35,046 bases of DNA from an uncultured Prevotella sp. (GCA_900315695.1 ONAE01000018.1:1-35046); one strand, 5' to 3'. Counted from the stretch's first letter, positions 24,401-33,730 are shown. Made by a program: numbers and translations. Notes: generated by a model not told the origin, from the sequence alone.

Positions 24401-25758
24401 TATTTGGCAATAAACTTCTTTCCGTTCTGAATATAGATACCCTTGTCAGGTTGGGAGGTTGGTGTCCCGTTTAGGTTGTAGATGGTTCCATTGGCGGATT
24501 GCTGGTAGGTGGAAGGTCTTCTGATAGCGGTATAGCCCTGATCTCCGTAGTAACCTTTGATGATGGCATCTTTCAGATCCAGCTGGTTGAACTCTGGCAC
24601 AGAACGATGTTCTCCATCAGACAGCCCCATCCAGTAGAAGGTTCCTATATCATTGGCTTTGGTCTTTTCCACGAAGTAACGGGCGAAACTCAGCATATTC
24701 TGACGATAGAGCCCATAGCCATTCTCCGTACTCGTTCCCCATTCGCCGATAATCACAGGTGCACCTTTTGCCACCAGATATGATTTGAGTGAAAGGATCA
24801 TCTGATCTACTATACTCTTGGCTTTGCTGAGGTCCTTGATGTCGAGATACGAGTGGACCTCGAAGATGAGGTGGTTCTCCACCTTGTCGCTGGGACGTTT
24901 CATGTTTCTCAGCGGATCTTGCAGATGCGGGCTCCAAGTGTCTGCACCACTACAGGCACCGTAGGTCGTGACGATAAGGTTGCGTTGGCTGTTGTTCCCA
25001 CCTGTTGCCCTTACCACGTCCACAAAACTCTGAGCATAGTTGTTGATGGCGTTATAGGCCGCTGTGGCTATCGTATTGTCATAACCTGAAGGGGTTGCCA
25101 TCGAGGCATAGTTCCACGAGTGGTAGGAGTCGAGCATCTCGTTATAGCCCTCAAAGAGCAGATGTTCGTCATAATCCTTGAATTCCTCTGCGATCTGTTG
25201 CCATATCGCTTCGAAACAGTCCTTCTGTTTGGCATAGTCCGACTCGCTGGCTATCAGCCAGGCGGTGTTGGCACTTCCTGTATCGTGATGAATATTGAGG
25301 ATGCAGTACATACCTTGACTGATCACATAGTCAACCACTTCATGCACACGTTGCATCCACGATTCCTGAATCTTTGTACCGATGGGGTCGTTCGCACGGT
25401 CCCATGGGGTCAGCGTATTGGTGCTGCTAATAAGTTTTACGCTATTGAAGGTGGCTTCCATGTGCGGATACCAGGTTACTGGCACTCGGATGGCGTTGAA
25501 GCCGGCATCCTTCATCATCTTAATCAGTTCGGGCTTAGTGATAACTTGCCCCCATGACGTCTCATAATCAGATGGTGTCCTGTTGCTCCAATACTCAATC
25601 CACATATTGTTGATATCACCAGAGTTACTGTCGAGTGTGTTGCCAAGGTTCCAGCCCACACACATATTCTTGACAGCTTCATTGGCAGTCTCAAAATCTG
25701 CGCCTTTACTATTGATACACGCCAACAGTCCGCAGACGAAAAAAAGCAATTTCTTCAT
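24400..25758 (-). CDS. Secreted GH5-family endo-glucanase
   Basis: A 452-residue glycoside hydrolase for beta-glucan, probably cellulose-like, glucomannan or xyloglucan. The signal peptide ends near NSKGA (residue 20). GH5 landmarks: GWNLGNTLD (35-43), FNAIRVPVTW (87-96), ILNIHHDT (153-160), the acid/base Glu207 in FEGYNEML, and the nucleophile Glu339 in IIGEWGTS. After the barrel comes a C-terminal tail from about 405 (YTAIRRP, then IYNLNGTP and KGIYIQNGKKFI) resembling that of the C10 protease. The GH5 subfamily is not assigned. The gene lies convergently between serA and the DUF1015 gene, near three esterase domains. Confidence 0.93.
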   Translation of the reverse strand: MKKLLFFVCGLLACINSKGADFETANEAVKNMCVGWNLGNTLDSNSGDINNMWIEYWSNRTPSDYETSWGQVITKPELIKMMKDAGFNAIRVPVTWYPHMEATFNSVKLISSTNTLTPWDRANDPIGTKIQESWMQRVHEVVDYVISQGMYCILNIHHDTGSANTAWLIASESDYAKQKDCFEAIWQQIAEEFKDYDEHLLFEGYNEMLDSYHSWNYASMATPSGYDNTIATAAYNAINNYAQSFVDVVRATGGNNSQRNLIVTTYGACSGADTWSPHLQDPLRNMKRPSDKVENHLIFEVHSYLDIKDLSKAKSIVDQMILSLKSYLVAKGAPVIIGEWGTSTENGYGLYRQNMLSFARYFVEKTKANDIGTFYWMGLSDGEHRSVPEFNQLDLKDAIIKGYYGDQGYTAIRRPSTYQQSANGTIYNLNGTPTSQPDKGIYIQNGKKFIAK

Positions 25759-25799
25759 AAATCCTGGTCTTTATTGATAGATGGTTTTGTTATCGGTTG

Positions 25800-25807
25800 C
25801 AAAAATA
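25800..25807 (-). promoter_or_regulatory. -7 box of the GH5 gene
   Basis: Minus strand TATTTTTG, followed by CAACC, about 42 bases before the start codon at 25758. No -33 TTTG at the expected spacing. Confidence 0.5.
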
Positions 25808-25848
25808 CGATTTATTTTTGAAATAAGGAATTAATAATAGGAAAAGAT

Positions 25849-25879
25849 TTTGCAGATTCAGAACTTTTGCGTATTTTTG
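25849..25879 (+). promoter_or_regulatory. Promoter of the DUF1015-esterase unit
   Basis: TTTG (25849-25852), 19 bases, TATTTTTG (25872-25879), followed by CACC. The ATG at 25920 leaves a leader of about 36 bases. Confidence 0.7.
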
Positions 25880-25919
25880 CACCACTAAAGAGCAATAATC
25901 AATTAATAATCAAAATAGT

Positions 25920-27167
25920 ATGGCAATAGTAAAACCCTTTAAAGGTATTCGTCCACCTAAAGACTTGGTGGAGAAAGTGGAGAGCCGTCCTTACGACGTG
26001 CTCGACAGTGAAGAGGCTCGCGCCGAAGCAGGTGACAATGAGATGAGTCTCTATCATATCATCAAACCCGAAATTGATTTCCCTGTTGGCACATCAGAGT
26101 ACGATCCTCGCGTGTATGAGAAGGCCGCCGAGAACTTCCAGAAGTTCCAGGATAAGGGTTGGCTGGTACAAGATGCGCAGGATCATTATTATATCTATGC
26201 GCAAACGATGAATGGAAAGACGCAGTATGGTCTCGTGGTATGTGCTCATACCGACGACTATATGGCTGGTCGCATCAAGAAGCATGAGTTGACCCGTCGC
26301 GACAAGGAGGAGGATCGTATGAAGCATGTCCGTGTGAACAATGCCAACATCGAGCCTGTGTTCTTCGCTTATCCCGACAACAGCGTGCTTGATGCCCTTA
26401 TCATGCGTTATGCAGCCACGAAACCCGAATATGATTTCATTGCGCCGATCGACGGTTTCCGTCATCAGTTCTGGGTGATCTCCGATGCTGCCGATATGCA
26501 GACCATCACCGAAGAGTTTGCCAAGATGCCGTCGCTCTATATTGCGGATGGACACCACCGTTCTGCAGCTGCTGCCCTCGTGGGTGCAGAGAAACAGAAG
26601 CAGAACCCCAACCACAAAGGTACTGAGGAATACAACTTCTTTATGGCTGTCTGCTTCCAGGCTTCACAGCTCACCATCCTCGACTACAACCGAGTGGTGA
26701 AGGATCTCAACGGTATGTCGTCTGAGGAATTCCTTGCAGCCTTGCAGGTGAACTTCATCGTAGAGGATAAGGGTACTGAGATCTACAAGCCCCAGCAGCT
26801 TCATGAGTTCTCGCTCTATCTCGATCAGCATTGGTTCAGTCTGAAGGCTAAGGAGGGTACTTACGACAACTCTGATCCGATAGGCGTACTTGATGTAGAT
26901 ATCTCCAGTCGTCTGATTCTCGACGAGATTCTGAATATCGGCGATCTGCGTTCTTCACAGCGCATCGACTTCGTAGGCGGTCTTCGTGGCTTGAAGGAGC
27001 TGAAGCGTCGTGTCGATTCTGGTGAGATGCGTGCAGCGTTGGCGCTCTATCCCGTCTCGATGCAGCAGATCATGGATATCGCCGACAGCGGAAAGATCAT
27101 GCCGCCGAAGGCCACTTGGTTCGAGCCAAAGCTGCGCTCCGGTCTGGTGATCCACAAGTTAAGCTGA
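25920..27167 (+). CDS. DUF1015 family protein
   Basis: A 415-residue cytoplasmic protein of the DUF1015 family (COG4198). The N terminus KPFKGIRPPKDLVEKVESRPYDVL and the internal SLYIADGHHRSAAAAL are the family hallmarks; the DGHHR motif looks like an active or metal-binding site. HELTRRDKEEDRMKHV is another conserved stretch. Function is unknown to me. In Bacteroidota the gene is often found with serC and serA, and here it follows them after a single inserted convergent gene, so a link with serine or phosphoserine metabolism is plausible. It is followed after 28 bases by a double esterase. Confidence 0.9.
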   Translation: MAIVKPFKGIRPPKDLVEKVESRPYDVLDSEEARAEAGDNEMSLYHIIKPEIDFPVGTSEYDPRVYEKAAENFQKFQDKGWLVQDAQDHYYIYAQTMNGKTQYGLVVCAHTDDYMAGRIKKHELTRRDKEEDRMKHVRVNNANIEPVFFAYPDNSVLDALIMRYAATKPEYDFIAPIDGFRHQFWVISDAADMQTITEEFAKMPSLYIADGHHRSAAAALVGAEKQKQNPNHKGTEEYNFFMAVCFQASQLTILDYNRVVKDLNGMSSEEFLAALQVNFIVEDKGTEIYKPQQLHEFSLYLDQHWFSLKAKEGTYDNSDPIGVLDVDISSRLILDEILNIGDLRSSQRIDFVGGLRGLKELKRRVDSGEMRAALALYPVSMQQIMDIADSGKIMPPKATWFEPKLRSGLVIHKLS

Positions 27168-27195
27168 CTTTATTCTTAAAACTAACGTATCAACT

Positions 27196-28581
27196 ATGAA
27201 GAGATGGATGTTATTCGGTCTGTTGCTTGTCGGTATGACAGCGCAGGCACAGACGGCGAGGAAGTTTACCCTCGATCTGACTGACGATGGAAAGGCACAG
27301 ATGGTGTGCTTCCTTCCTGAGACCCCTTCGGGCAAAGCCATTGTGGGTGTGCCTGGTGGCGGTTACTCTATGCTTTCGAATACCCATGAGGGCTATCTGG
27401 CTTCCGACTGGCTCAACCAGCAGGGCATTGCCTATTTCGTGGTGAACTATCGTCTGCCCAACGGTGACCGTACGTTGCCGATGGGTGATGTGTGGAAAGG
27501 TATCCGCATTGTTCGCGACTCTGCTGTCGTTTGGGGCATCAATCCTCACGATGTGGGTATCATGGGCTTCTCGGCAGGTGGTCATCTAGCTTCCGTCATC
27601 TCCACCCATTCAGAATTTGATCTGCGTCCCGACTTTACGATTCTGTTCTATCCTGTTATCTCGATGGATGAGCGTGTGTCCCACAAGTGGTCGTGCCTCA
27701 ATTTCTTAGGAGAGGAGGGACAGAAGAATCCTGATCTCGTGCGTGACTTCTCAACGATGAATGCTGTGCGTCGTCATCTTACACCGCCTGCAATCATTAT
27801 CACTGCCAATGATGATCGTCTGGTGCCTTTTGTCACCAACGGTCTGGAGTACTATAAGGCCATGCGTAATGCCGGTAACGAGTGTACGGTGCATGTCTAT
27901 CCCACAGGAGATCATGGCTTCGGATTCGGACCTTGGTTCAAGTATCACGATCAGCTGTTGACGGATCTGGGCAACTGGCTGAAAAACCGTGTGGCTCCCA
28001 AACCCGATGCGATCCGTGTGGCTTGTGTGGGTAACAGCATCACCGACGGACATGGTATCGAGCTGGCCCCACAGTTTGGTTATCCGGCTTTGTTGCAGAA
28101 GGCTTTAGGCAGCGACTACTGGGTGAAGAACTTCGGTGTAGGCGGACGTACCATGCTGAACAAGGGCGATTATCCTTATATGAACGAGCAGGCTTGGCGC
28201 GATGCTCAGGCTTTTAATCCCGACATCGTGATTATCAAGTTAGGCACCAACGACTCCAAACCTCAGAACTGGCAGTATGCCTCAGAGTTCAAGCAGGATT
28301 TGCAGCAGATGATCAAGTCGTTGGGTAAGGCGAAGATATTCCTTTGCACACCGATTCCTGCTTTCAAGAGCTCTTGGGCTATTAACGACTCCGTTATTGT
28401 CAATGGTGTCATCCCCATTCAGAAAGAGGTGGCTCGTAAGAACGGCCTGCAGCTGATCGACCTGCACACGCTGATGGCTAATGATGAGGAACTGGTACAG
28501 CCTGATGGCATCCATCCTAATGAGAAGGGTGTGGCCAAGATGGCTGAAATTATTTCTGAGGCTATTAAGAAAACAAAGTAA
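27196..28581 (+). CDS. Secreted two-domain esterase (alpha/beta hydrolase plus SGNH hydrolase)
   Basis: A 461-residue protein with a signal peptide (MKRWMLFGLLLVGMTAQA) and two unrelated esterase domains. Domain 1 (about 22-268) is an alpha/beta hydrolase of the BD-FAE/esterase type: PGGGY (53-57), the nucleophile Ser126 in MGFSAGGH, Asp207 and His240 (TGDHGF). Domain 2 (about 272-461) is an SGNH/GDSL hydrolase: Ser281 in VGNSITDG, Gly316 in GVGGRT, Asn352 in LGTND, and Asp437 with His440 in DGIHPNEKG. Both catalytic sets look intact. Double esterases of this type act on acetylated or feruloylated plant polysaccharide in related organisms; that is inferred here. Its stop codon is followed after five bases by another hydrolase gene. 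Confidence 0.9.
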   Translation: MKRWMLFGLLLVGMTAQAQTARKFTLDLTDDGKAQMVCFLPETPSGKAIVGVPGGGYSMLSNTHEGYLASDWLNQQGIAYFVVNYRLPNGDRTLPMGDVWKGIRIVRDSAVVWGINPHDVGIMGFSAGGHLASVISTHSEFDLRPDFTILFYPVISMDERVSHKWSCLNFLGEEGQKNPDLVRDFSTMNAVRRHLTPPAIIITANDDRLVPFVTNGLEYYKAMRNAGNECTVHVYPTGDHGFGFGPWFKYHDQLLTDLGNWLKNRVAPKPDAIRVACVGNSITDGHGIELAPQFGYPALLQKALGSDYWVKNFGVGGRTMLNKGDYPYMNEQAWRDAQAFNPDIVIIKLGTNDSKPQNWQYASEFKQDLQQMIKSLGKAKIFLCTPIPAFKSSWAINDSVIVNGVIPIQKEVARKNGLQLIDLHTLMANDEELVQPDGIHPNEKGVAKMAEIISEAIKKTK

Positions 28582-28586
28582 GAGGT

Positions 28587-29642
28587 ATGAAGAAGTTATT
28601 AATGACGACGTTGGTATTCGTCGCAAGTCTGGGGCTGATGAATGCCCAGACGGAGAAAAGACAAGTAGTGGAAGAAGGTGGCACAGGTCCCTTTAAGTCT
28701 GAAGTGGTAGGCGATGCCTCCTGTCCTGGTTTCACGGTGTATCGTCCGCAGAACCTGAAGGAGATTGTGGCGAAGCAGGGCACACTGCCCGTAATTGTCT
28801 ATGCCAACGGTGCCTGCTTTAATCATAACGTGGAGATGCGCCTGTTGCTGAGTGAGGTGGCATCCTACGGATATGTGGCAGCAGCCATCGGTCCCTACGA
28901 TGAGGCTGATGTGATGGCTCAGTGGCGCGGTGTGCTGAAAGCGGCCTATCCCGAAACCAAGGGTGACGTCATCATGGCCAATGGTGAGAAGATCCTGCCT
29001 CTGACCCCTGAGGAGAAGAAGGCTCGTGAGGAGCAGGAAGCCAAGCAGCGAGAGCAGGCTGCCAAGAATGCCAAGAAAGCCAAGAAGCAACAGCCTGCAG
29101 CCCCGCAGTTCAGCACTTATCCGAAAATGTTGCTCGAGGTGCTCGACTGGTTGACGGAACAGAATGCCACTCAAGGCTCAGAGTATTATCACTGTCTGAA
29201 TCTCGACAAGGTGGCTGCTATGGGACAGTCATGCGGTGGTGCTCAGGTACTGGCTGTGGCCTACGATCCTCGCATCAAGACTTGCGTGATGCTGAATACG
29301 GGTATCGGCGATATGGAGATGATGGGTGCCACGAAAGAGTGCCTGAAGAACCTCCACACCCCGATGTTCTATATGATCGGCGGTCCTGCTGATATCGCCT
29401 ACGCTAATGCACAGAAAGACTATGAGCGTATTGCCGATAACATCCCCGTAGTGATGCTGAACTCGAAGGACGGACACAGCGGTACCTACTACGAAAAGTA
29501 TGGTGGCAACTATGCCAAAGCCGTTGTCAAATGGCTCGACTGGCAGCTGAAAGGTTGTGTTGGTCAGTCTGCACTCTTCCTCGATGACGAATATCTGAAG
29601 ATGAAGTTCCCCGAGTGGCAGGGTGTACGTAAGAATTTCTAA
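28587..29642 (+). CDS. Secreted alpha/beta hydrolase with a charged insertion
   Basis: A 351-residue protein with a signal peptide (MKKLLMTTLVFVASLGLMNA). It has the alpha/beta hydrolase layout: LPVIVYANGACFN near 67-79 at the oxyanion strand, nucleophile Ser215 in AAMGQSCGGAQ, acid Asp269 in GGPADIAY, and His297 in KDGHSGTY. Residues about 141-173 form a Lys/Glu/Ala/Gln-rich helical insertion (EEKKAREEQEAKQREQAAK, then KKAKKQQPAAP) between the cap and the nucleophile strand. The group is close to secreted PET-hydrolase/chlorophyllase-like hydrolases, but I cannot name the substrate. It lies five bases after the double esterase and ends at a bidirectional terminator. Confidence 0.85.
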   Translation: MKKLLMTTLVFVASLGLMNAQTEKRQVVEEGGTGPFKSEVVGDASCPGFTVYRPQNLKEIVAKQGTLPVIVYANGACFNHNVEMRLLLSEVASYGYVAAAIGPYDEADVMAQWRGVLKAAYPETKGDVIMANGEKILPLTPEEKKAREEQEAKQREQAAKNAKKAKKQQPAAPQFSTYPKMLLEVLDWLTEQNATQGSEYYHCLNLDKVAAMGQSCGGAQVLAVAYDPRIKTCVMLNTGIGDMEMMGATKECLKNLHTPMFYMIGGPADIAYANAQKDYERIADNIPVVMLNSKDGHSGTYYEKYGGNYAKAVVKWLDWQLKGCVGQSALFLDDEYLKMKFPEWQGVRKNF

Positions 29643-29670
29643 GAGCCCGTCGTATAAGCTCAAACAAAAA

Positions 29671-29696
29671 AGAGAACCGAGAAGGTTCTCTTTTTT
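29671..29696. terminator. Bidirectional terminator between the hydrolase and tRNA-Ser
   Basis: AGAGAACC and GGTTCTCT pair around GAGAA, with a T-run on the plus side and an A-run on the other. It serves the plus-strand hydrolase gene and, ten bases past its 3' end, the minus-strand tRNA. Confidence 0.85.
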
Positions 29697-29705
29697 AATT
29701 TCTTG

Positions 29706-29793
29706 CGGAAAGTGAGGGATTCAAACCCCCGATACCCGGAAAGGGTATACCGGATTTCGAGTCCAGCGCATTCGGTCACTCTGCCAACTTTCC
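29706..29793 (-). tRNA. tRNA-Ser (anticodon CGA)
   Basis: On the minus strand the RNA begins GGAAAGT and ends ACTTTCC plus discriminator G, a perfect 7-bp acceptor stem. The anticodon stem CTGGA/TCCGG holds the loop CTCGAAA with CGA at forward positions 29757-29759, reading UCG. The long variable arm (TATACCC/GGGTAT) is typical of tRNA-Ser, and the T loop TTTGAAT is present. CCA is not encoded. Confidence 0.96.
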
Positions 29794-29826
29794 AAAGACG
29801 TGCTTATTATTTCATTTAAGCGGATG

Positions 29827-29858
29827 CAAAGGTAACACAAAATCCCGATACCACCAAA
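29827..29858 (-). promoter_or_regulatory. tRNA-Ser promoter
   Basis: Minus strand TTTG (29858-29855), 20 bases, TACCTTTG (29834-29827): an exact match. The tRNA 5' end is 34 bases past the -7 box, leaving a short leader to be removed by RNase P. Confidence 0.8.
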
Positions 29859-29882
29859 AGAATTGTAGGAAACTTGCGAAAA

Positions 29883-30470
29883 TTATTCGAAAGTGAGTTT
29901 TTCCAGGCGGTTTCTCAATTGTTCAGCCTCGCTCTTGCGGATACTTAACTTGATCTCACAAGTGTTGTCGTAAGTCTGTGAGATAATTCTCGGCTGCATC
30001 TCTTTTACAATCCGCATCACGTCGTTCATCATGGGGTAGGCGAAAGAGTAGGTGATGACTTCCTCCACCTGACGCGTCTCTATCTCACAGTGGGCGATCG
30101 CATCAGCCGCAGCCTCGCGGTAAGCCACAATCAGTCCGCTGGTACCGAGATTCACACCACCGTAATAGCGCACCACCACAATCAGAATATCCGTCAGTTC
30201 ATTGCTGTTGATCTGTCCGAGAATCGGTTTCCCTGCTGTCGATGAGGGTTCCCCGTCGTCGTTAGCTCTGAACTCAGTGCGCTCAGCGCCCAGCATATAG
30301 GCGTAGCACACATGGCGTGCATCGTAGTATTTCTTCCGATAGCCTGCCAGCAGCTCTTTGATCTCCTCGACTGTTGACACATGATGAGCGAAGGCGAGGA
30401 ACTTGCTCCGCTTCTCGGTGTAGTAGCCCTCGCCTTCGGTCTTGATCGTTTTATATTCGTCGTTAATCAT
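29883..30470 (-). CDS. yigZ: YigZ/IMPACT family protein
   Basis: A 195-residue cytoplasmic protein. The N-terminal UPF0029/IMPACT domain has KRSKFLAFAHHVSTVEE, ARHVCYAYMLG, the family signature DDGEPSSTAGKPIL, and VVRYYGGVNLGTSGLIVAY. The C-terminal 65 residues form the smaller second domain. The bacterial proteins have no settled function. The ATG at 30470 overlaps the carB stop by one base (TGATG); a TTG one codon upstream is the alternative start. It is probably translated from the carB transcript. Confidence 0.9.
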   Translation of the reverse strand: MINDEYKTIKTEGEGYYTEKRSKFLAFAHHVSTVEEIKELLAGYRKKYYDARHVCYAYMLGAERTEFRANDDGEPSSTAGKPILGQINSNELTDILIVVVRYYGGVNLGTSGLIVAYREAAADAIAHCEIETRQVEEVITYSFAYPMMNDVMRIVKEMQPRIISQTYDNTCEIKLSIRKSEAEQLRNRLEKLTFE

Positions 30471-33400
30471 CAATTATTATACTCCTGCCAGCTCTTGATC
30501 TTCACTTCGTCGAGACTCATGGCGGTGAAGGCCTCGATGAAGGCTTTTGCCAGACGCACATTCGTCATCAGCGGAATATTGTGATCGATGGCACCACGAC
30601 GGATCTTGTAACCATTGGTCAGCTCACGGCTGGTGTGGTTCTTCGGCACGTTGATCACCAAGCCCACCTTGTGCTGCGAGATCAGATCCATCACGTTGTT
30701 GTCACCATCCTCATCAGGCCAAGCCACTGCCGTAGCCTTCACACCATTGTCGTTGAAGAACTTAGCGGTACCAGCTGTTGCATAGATGGTGTAACCCTTC
30801 TTAGCCAACTGCTGTGCGGGCTCCAGCAGACTCACCTTACCCTTGGCGCCACCAGAAGAGATCAGTACAGCATCCTTCGGGATTGAGTAGCCTGTGGCAA
30901 TCAGTGAGTTCAGCAATGCCTCATTCAGATCGTCACCCAGACAGCCCACCTCACCGGTAGAACTCATATCCACACCCAGCACGGGGTCGGCATTCTGCAG
31001 ACGGGCGAACGAGAACTGCGAAGCCTTCACACCGATGCGGTCGATGTCGAACTCGCTCTTCTCGGGCTTCTGATAAGGAGCGTCCAGCATGATCTTCGTA
31101 GCGGTCTCGATGAAGTTGCGCTTCAGGATCTTCGAAACGAAGGGGAACGAACGAGAGGCACGGAGGTTACACTCGATCACCTTCACCTCACGGTTCTTTG
31201 CCAGGAACTGGATATTGAACGGACCGCTGATGTTCAGTTCGGCAGCGATCTTACGGGCAATCTTCTTGATCTGACGGATGGTAGAGAAGTAGATGTGCTG
31301 AGCGGGGAACACCATCGTGGCGTCACCAGAGTGAACACCTGCATACTCCACATGCTCAGAGATAGCGTACTCGATCACCTCGCCCTTATCGGCAACGGCG
31401 TCGAACTCAATCTCCTTGGTCTCCGTCATGAACTTTGACACCACTACGGGGAACTCCTTCGACACCTCTGTGGCCATGCTGAGGAAACGGTGCAGCTCCT
31501 CATCATCGTAGCACACGTTCATCGCAGCACCAGAGAGCACGTACGACGGACGCACCAGAACGGGATAGCCCACCTTATCTACAAACTCTTTCACATCGTC
31601 GAATGAGGTCAGAGCCTGCCAAGAAGGCTGGTCGATACCCAGCTTGTCGAGCATCGCAGAGAACTTGTCGCGGTTCTCGGCGCGGTCGATATCCACAGGA
31701 CTGGTACCCAATACGGGCACACCCTGACGATACAGTTTCATGGCGAGGTTGTTGGGAATCTGACCACCCACAGAGACGATCACACCACGAGGCGACTCCA
31801 GGTCGATCACGTCGAGCACACGCTCCAGCGACAACTCGTCGAAGTACAGACGGTCGCACATATCGTAGTCGGTAGATACAGTCTCAGGGTTGTAGTTGAT
31901 CATGATACTCTTATAACCCAGTTTGCGGGCGGTGTTGATGGCGTTCACCGAACACCAGTCGAACTCTACCGACGAACCGATACGGTAGGCACCAGAACCC
32001 AGAACCACCACCGACTTCTCATTATTATAATAATTAATATCGTGGGCAGCCTGATACTTCTCACCCTGAGGATTGCCGAATGCGGGCACGTGGGTGTAAG
32101 TGAAGTAGAGGTAGTTGGTCAGCTCGGGATGCTCAGAGGCCACCGTCGGAATACGCTTTACAGAGGGAACGATGCCCTTCTGCTTACGATACTTACGCAC
32201 CTGCAGGTTCTCCTTCTCCATATTCGTTGATTTCGACTTCAACACGAAACGGGCAATCTGGAAGTCACTGAATCCGCAACGCTTCACCTCCAGCAGCAAC
32301 TCGTCGGGCAGCTCTTCAAGGGTGTTGTATTTCAGCAGCTCATGCTTCAGATCTACGATGTGCTTCAGACGCTCCAGGAACCACACGTCAATCTTCGTCA
32401 GTTCCTCGATGCGCTCGATGGTGTAACCCTCTTCCAGCGCCTGAGCGATGGCGAAGATACGCAGGTCGGTAGGATTAGCCAGCTCCTCGTCGAGGTTCTC
32501 GAACTTCGTGTGGTCGTTGCCCACGAATCCGTGCATACCCTGACCGATCATTCGCAATCCCTTCTGTATCATCTCCTCGAAGCTGCGACCGATACTCATG
32601 ATCTCACCCACAGACTTCATCGAAGAACCGATCTGACGGCTCACACCAGCAAACTTCGTCAGGTCCCAACGAGGTATCTTACAGATCATATAGTCGAGCT
32701 GCGGCGCCACATAGGCCGATGAGGTTGTACCCATCTCACCGATCTGATCCAGCGTGTAGCCAAGTGCGATCTTTGCAGCCACGAAGGCGAGGGGATAACC
32801 TGTAGCCTTTGAAGCCAGAGCAGAAGAACGAGAGAGGCGGGCGTTAATCTCGATGATACGATAGTCGTTGGTCTCTGCGTTGAAGGCGAACTGGATGTTA
32901 CACTCACCCACGATACCCAGATGCTTCACACACTTGATGGTGATCTCCTGCAGCATCTTCACCTGCTCCTCACGCAGTGAACAGGTAGGAGCCACCACGA
33001 TACTCTCACCCGTGTGGATACCCAGTGGGTCGAAGTTCTCCATCGAAGCCACCGTGAAGCAACGGTCGTTGGCATCGCGGATGCACTCAAACTCAATCTC
33101 CTTCCAGCCCTTCAGACTCTCTTCAACCAGAATCTGCGGTGCGAAGGTGAAGGCGCTCTCTGCCAACTCGATAAACTTCTTCTCGTCAGGACAGATACCA
33201 GAACCGAGACCACCCAGGGCGTAAGCCGAACGGATCATGATGGGGAAGCCGATCTCGTGGGCTGCCTTCAGGGCATCCTCCATCGACTCCACAGCGTGGC
33301 TTACAGGCACCTTCAGATCCACCTCACCGAGCTTCTTTACGAAGAGGTCGCGATCCTCAGTGTTCATGATAGCCTCTACGCTCGTACCTAATACCTCTAC

Positions 33401-33730
33401 ACCATATTCTTTCAGCGTGCCGTTCAGATAGAGCTCCGTACCGCAGTTCAGGGCAGTCTGTCCACCGAAAGCCAGCAGGATGCCGTCGGGGCGCTCCTTC
33501 TTGATGATTTCGGTTACGAAGTGTGTATTCACGGGTTGGAAATACACCTTGTCTGCAATACCCTCACTGGTCTGGATGGTAGCGATGTTGGGGTTTACGA
33601 GTACGCTCTTGATTCCCTCTTCGCGAAGGGCCTTCAATGCCTGTGAACCTGAGTAGTCAAACTCACCGGCCTGTCCGATTTTCAAGGCACCCGAACCGAG
33701 TACCAACACCTTTTTCAGTTCTTTTTTCAT
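30470..33730 (-). CDS. carB: Carbamoyl-phosphate synthase, large subunit
   Basis: A 1086-residue enzyme that makes carbamoyl phosphate for pyrimidine and arginine synthesis. The first half starts VLVLGSGALKIGQAGEFDYSG and has ATP-grasp features such as SAYALGGLGSGICPD and EINARLSRSSALASKATGYP. The second half repeats the plan: VVLGSGAYRIGSSVEFDWC, then ECNLRASRSFPFVSK. The last 130 residues are the MGS-like regulatory domain (GYTIYATAGTAKFFNDNG). The longer open frame to 33784 covers the promoter, so I start at the MKKELKK ATG. The small subunit gene carA is not next to it. yigZ follows with a one-base overlap. Confidence 0.96.
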   Translation of the reverse strand: MKKELKKVLVLGSGALKIGQAGEFDYSGSQALKALREEGIKSVLVNPNIATIQTSEGIADKVYFQPVNTHFVTEIIKKERPDGILLAFGGQTALNCGTELYLNGTLKEYGVEVLGTSVEAIMNTEDRDLFVKKLGEVDLKVPVSHAVESMEDALKAAHEIGFPIMIRSAYALGGLGSGICPDEKKFIELAESAFTFAPQILVEESLKGWKEIEFECIRDANDRCFTVASMENFDPLGIHTGESIVVAPTCSLREEQVKMLQEITIKCVKHLGIVGECNIQFAFNAETNDYRIIEINARLSRSSALASKATGYPLAFVAAKIALGYTLDQIGEMGTTSSAYVAPQLDYMICKIPRWDLTKFAGVSRQIGSSMKSVGEIMSIGRSFEEMIQKGLRMIGQGMHGFVGNDHTKFENLDEELANPTDLRIFAIAQALEEGYTIERIEELTKIDVWFLERLKHIVDLKHELLKYNTLEELPDELLLEVKRCGFSDFQIARFVLKSKSTNMEKENLQVRKYRKQKGIVPSVKRIPTVASEHPELTNYLYFTYTHVPAFGNPQGEKYQAAHDINYYNNEKSVVVLGSGAYRIGSSVEFDWCSVNAINTARKLGYKSIMINYNPETVSTDYDMCDRLYFDELSLERVLDVIDLESPRGVIVSVGGQIPNNLAMKLYRQGVPVLGTSPVDIDRAENRDKFSAMLDKLGIDQPSWQALTSFDDVKEFVDKVGYPVLVRPSYVLSGAAMNVCYDDEELHRFLSMATEVSKEFPVVVSKFMTETKEIEFDAVADKGEVIEYAISEHVEYAGVHSGDATMVFPAQHIYFSTIRQIKKIARKIAAELNISGPFNIQFLAKNREVKVIECNLRASRSFPFVSKILKRNFIETATKIMLDAPYQKPEKSEFDIDRIGVKASQFSFARLQNADPVLGVDMSSTGEVGCLGDDLNEALLNSLIATGYSIPKDAVLISSGGAKGKVSLLEPAQQLAKKGYTIYATAGTAKFFNDNGVKATAVAWPDEDGDNNVMDLISQHKVGLVINVPKNHTSRELTNGYKIRRGAIDHNIPLMTNVRLAKAFIEAFTAMSLDEVKIKSWQEYNN

